From Zetaproteobacteria bacterium (lineage in GTDB: Bacteria; Pseudomonadota; Zetaproteobacteria; Mariprofundales; Mariprofundaceae), in NCBI GenBank assembly GCA_003228735.1, contig QIFG01000047.1, forward strand, positions 1 to 36,803: 36,803 nucleotides of DNA, written 5' to 3'. Shown one piece after another: positions 36,762 through 36,803 of this stretch (position 1 is the stretch's first letter; every line of letters begins with the position of its first letter). The notes below the pieces were generated by a model that saw nothing but the letters and a program-made list of their open reading frames with translations, was not told where the DNA came from and did no database searches. The position numbers were made by a program, and so were the translations under genes.

Positions 36762-36803
36762 GGCATTGAAACCGTGTAGATATTCATGGATTTTATGCCG
36801 ATA

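Noticed and set aside
1-36803. CRISPR array
   Set aside because: No regularly spaced direct repeats and no cas genes were seen.

Overview
The window looks like chromosomal DNA from a Gram-negative proteobacterium of moderately high GC. The miaB-phoH-ybeY-corC-lnt block, the two-subunit glycyl-tRNA synthetase (glyQ/glyS), a DUF2782 protein, an AsmA/OmpA-type envelope protein and a tRNA with an encoded CCA all fit gamma-, zeta- or acidithiobacillia-type proteobacteria. The sequence alone does not decide between them.

Left third (1-12,321, all minus strand). One long, tightly packed operon reads right to left: ppsA (PEP synthase), then four subunits of a cytoplasmic group 3b-type NAD(P)-linked [NiFe] hydrogenase (hydB, hydG, hydD, hydA), an M52 maturation protease, and hypF, hypA, hypB, hypC, hypD. 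hypE is not in the window and may lie beyond the left edge. Nearly every junction overlaps by 1-8 bases or more. The exception is hypC/hypD, which is split by a 266-bp element with 28-bp terminal inverted repeats. Removing it in silico restores an in-frame 4-base GTGA stop/start overlap. A piece of a related element lies at the left edge. A different 165-bp palindromic element fills the ppsA leader, downstream of an extended -10 promoter.

Middle (12,328-24,696). DUF502 membrane protein and nhaA (Na+/H+ antiporter) are on the minus strand. A small carboxymuconolactone-decarboxylase-like protein is on the plus strand. A short Cys-rich membrane protein and tRNA-Arg(CCG) follow on the minus strand. 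Then comes the minus-strand run glyQ-glyS-fetB-smc, with overlapping junctions, and upstream of it a DUF748/OmpA-like envelope protein.

Right (24,838-33,481). A plus-strand housekeeping block runs miaB, phoH, ybeY, corC, lnt, gpsA and an Smr-domain gene. A Yip1-type membrane protein is convergent to it. A DUF2782 protein overlaps a ThiE/TenI-like gene, and an RRM RNA-binding protein lies convergent. miaB has no ATG/GTG/TTG upstream of its first cluster cysteine.

Right end (33,667-36,803). An arsenic resistance pair (ACR3 efflux and thioredoxin-type arsC) has a palindrome and an RBS-covering hairpin in its leader. Beyond it lies visibly AT-richer DNA with a C5 cytosine methyltransferase interrupted by an in-frame TAA at codon 21, then a 57-codon ORF that looks like the N-terminal stub of its restriction partner. 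This appears to be a horizontally acquired, decaying restriction-modification system.
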